Part shown: positions 62,598 through 64,000 of the stretch, in pieces
How the letters are laid out: each line of letters begins with the position of its first letter
Numbering within the stretch: the stretch's first letter is position 1
Source: Litoditis marina
Lineage: Eukaryota > Nematoda > Chromadorea > Rhabditida > Rhabditidae
Reading direction: 5' to 3'
Length of the DNA stretch: 64,000 nucleotides
Assembly (NCBI GenBank): GCA_964036275.1
Contig: OZ038437.1
Span: 12,890,638-12,954,637 of the forward strand
Program-made: the position numbers and the translations under genes
Notes under the pieces: generated by a model
Seen by the model: the letters and a program-made list of their open reading frames with translations, nothing else
Databases searched by the model: none
What the model was told of the DNA's origin: nothing

Positions 62598-63788
62598 ATG
62601 TCAAAGCTGCAAGAATCTGCTCCCACCAAAATTGTCTCGAACAAGGAAAAAGATTCAACGGATCGCTTGGAAAACATAAGCAAAACGGAGGTATAGTACT
62701 CACATATTTCCCAACTGGACTCGTTGGCAGCGTGTCAAAAACTTTGAAAGACTGTTATTTAGAGAAAACATATATTTTACAGAAAGTTTTTCTCGAACAC
62801 GGATTGCAACAAAGGGGAAGAACCCTTCACATAAATTTCTATTGTTTCGAAGTATTTCAACATGTTCAAAAACTAACTAGAAATTTCATTGGCAAGCTGC
62901 CCAAGTCCAGTTGAGAAATGTGCGAACTATATAGTGCGTGCCAAATTTATAAAATACTCGCCTCATGTGAAACTCGAACCGAGACCAAAAGTTTAGGAGG
63001 CGCGGATGCTGACCACTGTACCAACTGGGCGAACAGCACCGTTGTTGACGAATTGTATGTATGGGTTCTTACACAGGACGAAGTGAAATATACAGTATAC
63101 CCCTCTCATTCTATGAGCGACAACTGTATTTGCTCGAAAAGTTATTTCTCCCACAAAGACAGCAAAGGGCTGAATCGATTAAACAGCAGTACGCGGCGAA
63201 GTGTTTCAAATGGTTTCCGAACCCGAGTTAGAGGTTTTTATACTAATTAGCATAGACTGAATGTTTCCTGCTTACTTTATATATCCACGATTTTTATTTT
63301 TCCTTTCAGGCAAACTTTTCGTTGAACAAAACGCAGGCGGAAAGTTTGAAGTCAGAAAACGCGGCAAAAGGGACTCCTACTCCATTGGTAATCAATCAAT
63401 AATCGTTGTCTATAGGCAGTTATAGTTTGATCATCTCCATACTCGTATCTACTACTAAACAGATCAGGTTCAAACTACAACGCCAACATGTACCGTCGAC
63501 ATCAGTTTGTTACAACTTACTTTCACATTTTTTTTTCAAGATACACGCGAATAAAAAAGTACCCATCTAAGGGGGTAAGACTATCAGCTAAATTGAAAAT
63601 AGGGGGGGGGGATTTAAAGTTGAATGTTTAATAACTTTTTGGAACTTCTTCTCATTCTCATTCAAACAAGCGAATCAATACACAATTGTTGTTTTTTACA
63701 AAACTTTTTTTATTAGAAAAACTCCGAGCGTCCAGGAACGCCGAACACCTTCACTCATAACACTGCAGATACACAGACTCCAGAAAAG
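62598..63788 (+). CDS. start of an unrecognised, probably disordered protein (runs off the right edge)
   Basis: Exons 62598-62690, 63310-63387 and 63717-63788, all phase 0, 81 residues so far. The start is chosen because ATG lies 2 bases after ACCCTTCCAG, a trans-splice-type acceptor; the longer open frame from 62573 is in another phase and does not join the later exons. The protein begins MSKLQESAPTKIVSNKEKDS and continues with KTQAESLKSENAAKGTPTPL and RPGTPNTFTHNTADTQTPEK. It is rich in Lys, Glu, Ser, Thr, Asn and Pro with no hydrophobic core, suggesting an unstructured N-terminus with TP phosphorylation-type motifs. No family recognised. The next exon was not found before 64000. Confidence 0.6.
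62940..63110 (-). mobile_element. tRNA-derived element, copy 5
   Basis: Minus strand: GTATACTGTATATTTCACTTCG, then A-box-like TTGGTACAGTGGTCAGC and B box GGTTCGAGTTTC. Different tRNA-like body from copies 1-4 but the same upstream motif. Confidence 0.65.
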
Positions 63789-64000
63789 GTCGGAATTTAT
63801 CAAGTTTTTGGTGATACCAAAAAAAAAGTTCGAATGTTTAGTAAGTTTTCATTGTTTCTATCAGGTCTAGTCTGAACAAATTAGTGTGATCTACACCGGA
63901 GAAATCGATAATGACTTATTGAACGGTTTCTCTTTTCTACGAATCATCTCGGCTCTTCCATCGCATCCTGCGTCTCTCGCTTTGCCTTACTATTTCTCGT

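Noticed and set aside
62573..62914. 113-codon open frame starting ATG ACA CCT
   Set aside because: It reads across a donor at 62690 and is not in phase with the two later exons; the ATG at 62598 after a trans-splice-type acceptor gives a consistent frame.

Overview
This is a eukaryotic window, almost certainly from a rhabditid-type nematode. The evidence is: every confident gene is split into short exons with GT/AG introns; four or more start codons lie 0-7 bases after a perfect TTTCAG/TTCCAG acceptor, as expected for spliced-leader trans-splicing; a secreted protein carries seven ShK (SXC) domains; a Cys-rich domain with a CFCNTDLCN-type end is fused to a mucin; and the Ap4A-hydrolase-type Nudix gene looks strongly nematode-like. 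Species cannot be named from sequence alone.

Layout, left to right. 594-686 (-): first exon of a gene leaving the left edge, probably importin alpha. 3628-9258 (+): a 12-exon RCC1-repeat gene of the mitochondrial RCC1L/WBSCR16 type. 10429-12856 (+): a 4-exon Nudix hydrolase of the diadenosine tetraphosphatase type. 15536-33128 (-): a 15-exon gene for a 451-residue secreted protein with seven ShK domains and a Thr-rich linker. 34728-38676 (-, 5' end not found): a Cys-rich ET/Ly6-like domain followed by a mucin with ten 41-residue repeats. 42361-45717 (+): a small secreted protein with a C-terminal tail typical of GPI anchoring. 53781-61207 (+): a 7-exon HAD-family phosphatase. 62598 onward (+): start of an unrecognised, probably disordered protein that runs off the right edge. 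All exon phases were checked by hand; each complete reconstruction stays in frame from ATG to stop.

The rest is dominated by small non-autonomous mobile elements: at least eleven copies of a roughly 120-bp TTAA-flanked palindromic MITE, several other terminal-inverted-repeat families, three fold-back elements sharing one terminal motif, a hAT-like element with an exact 8-bp target duplication, tRNA-derived elements, a 3'-end fragment of a non-LTR reverse transcriptase, two tandem satellites (about 140 bp with a GGCGCC palindrome; 130 bp with TGACGTCA), and long CT/GA microsatellites.

The most unusual observation is a recurrent pattern: in at least four unrelated genes the last 40-60 bp of an exon together with its splice donor (or the acceptor with the exon start) recurs, decayed, one or more times inside the adjoining intron. 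This looks like a local process of junction duplication that lengthens introns and creates decoy splice sites. There is no evident operon or single pathway: the genes are housekeeping (RCC1L, Nudix, HAD, importin) interleaved with nematode-type secreted and surface proteins.
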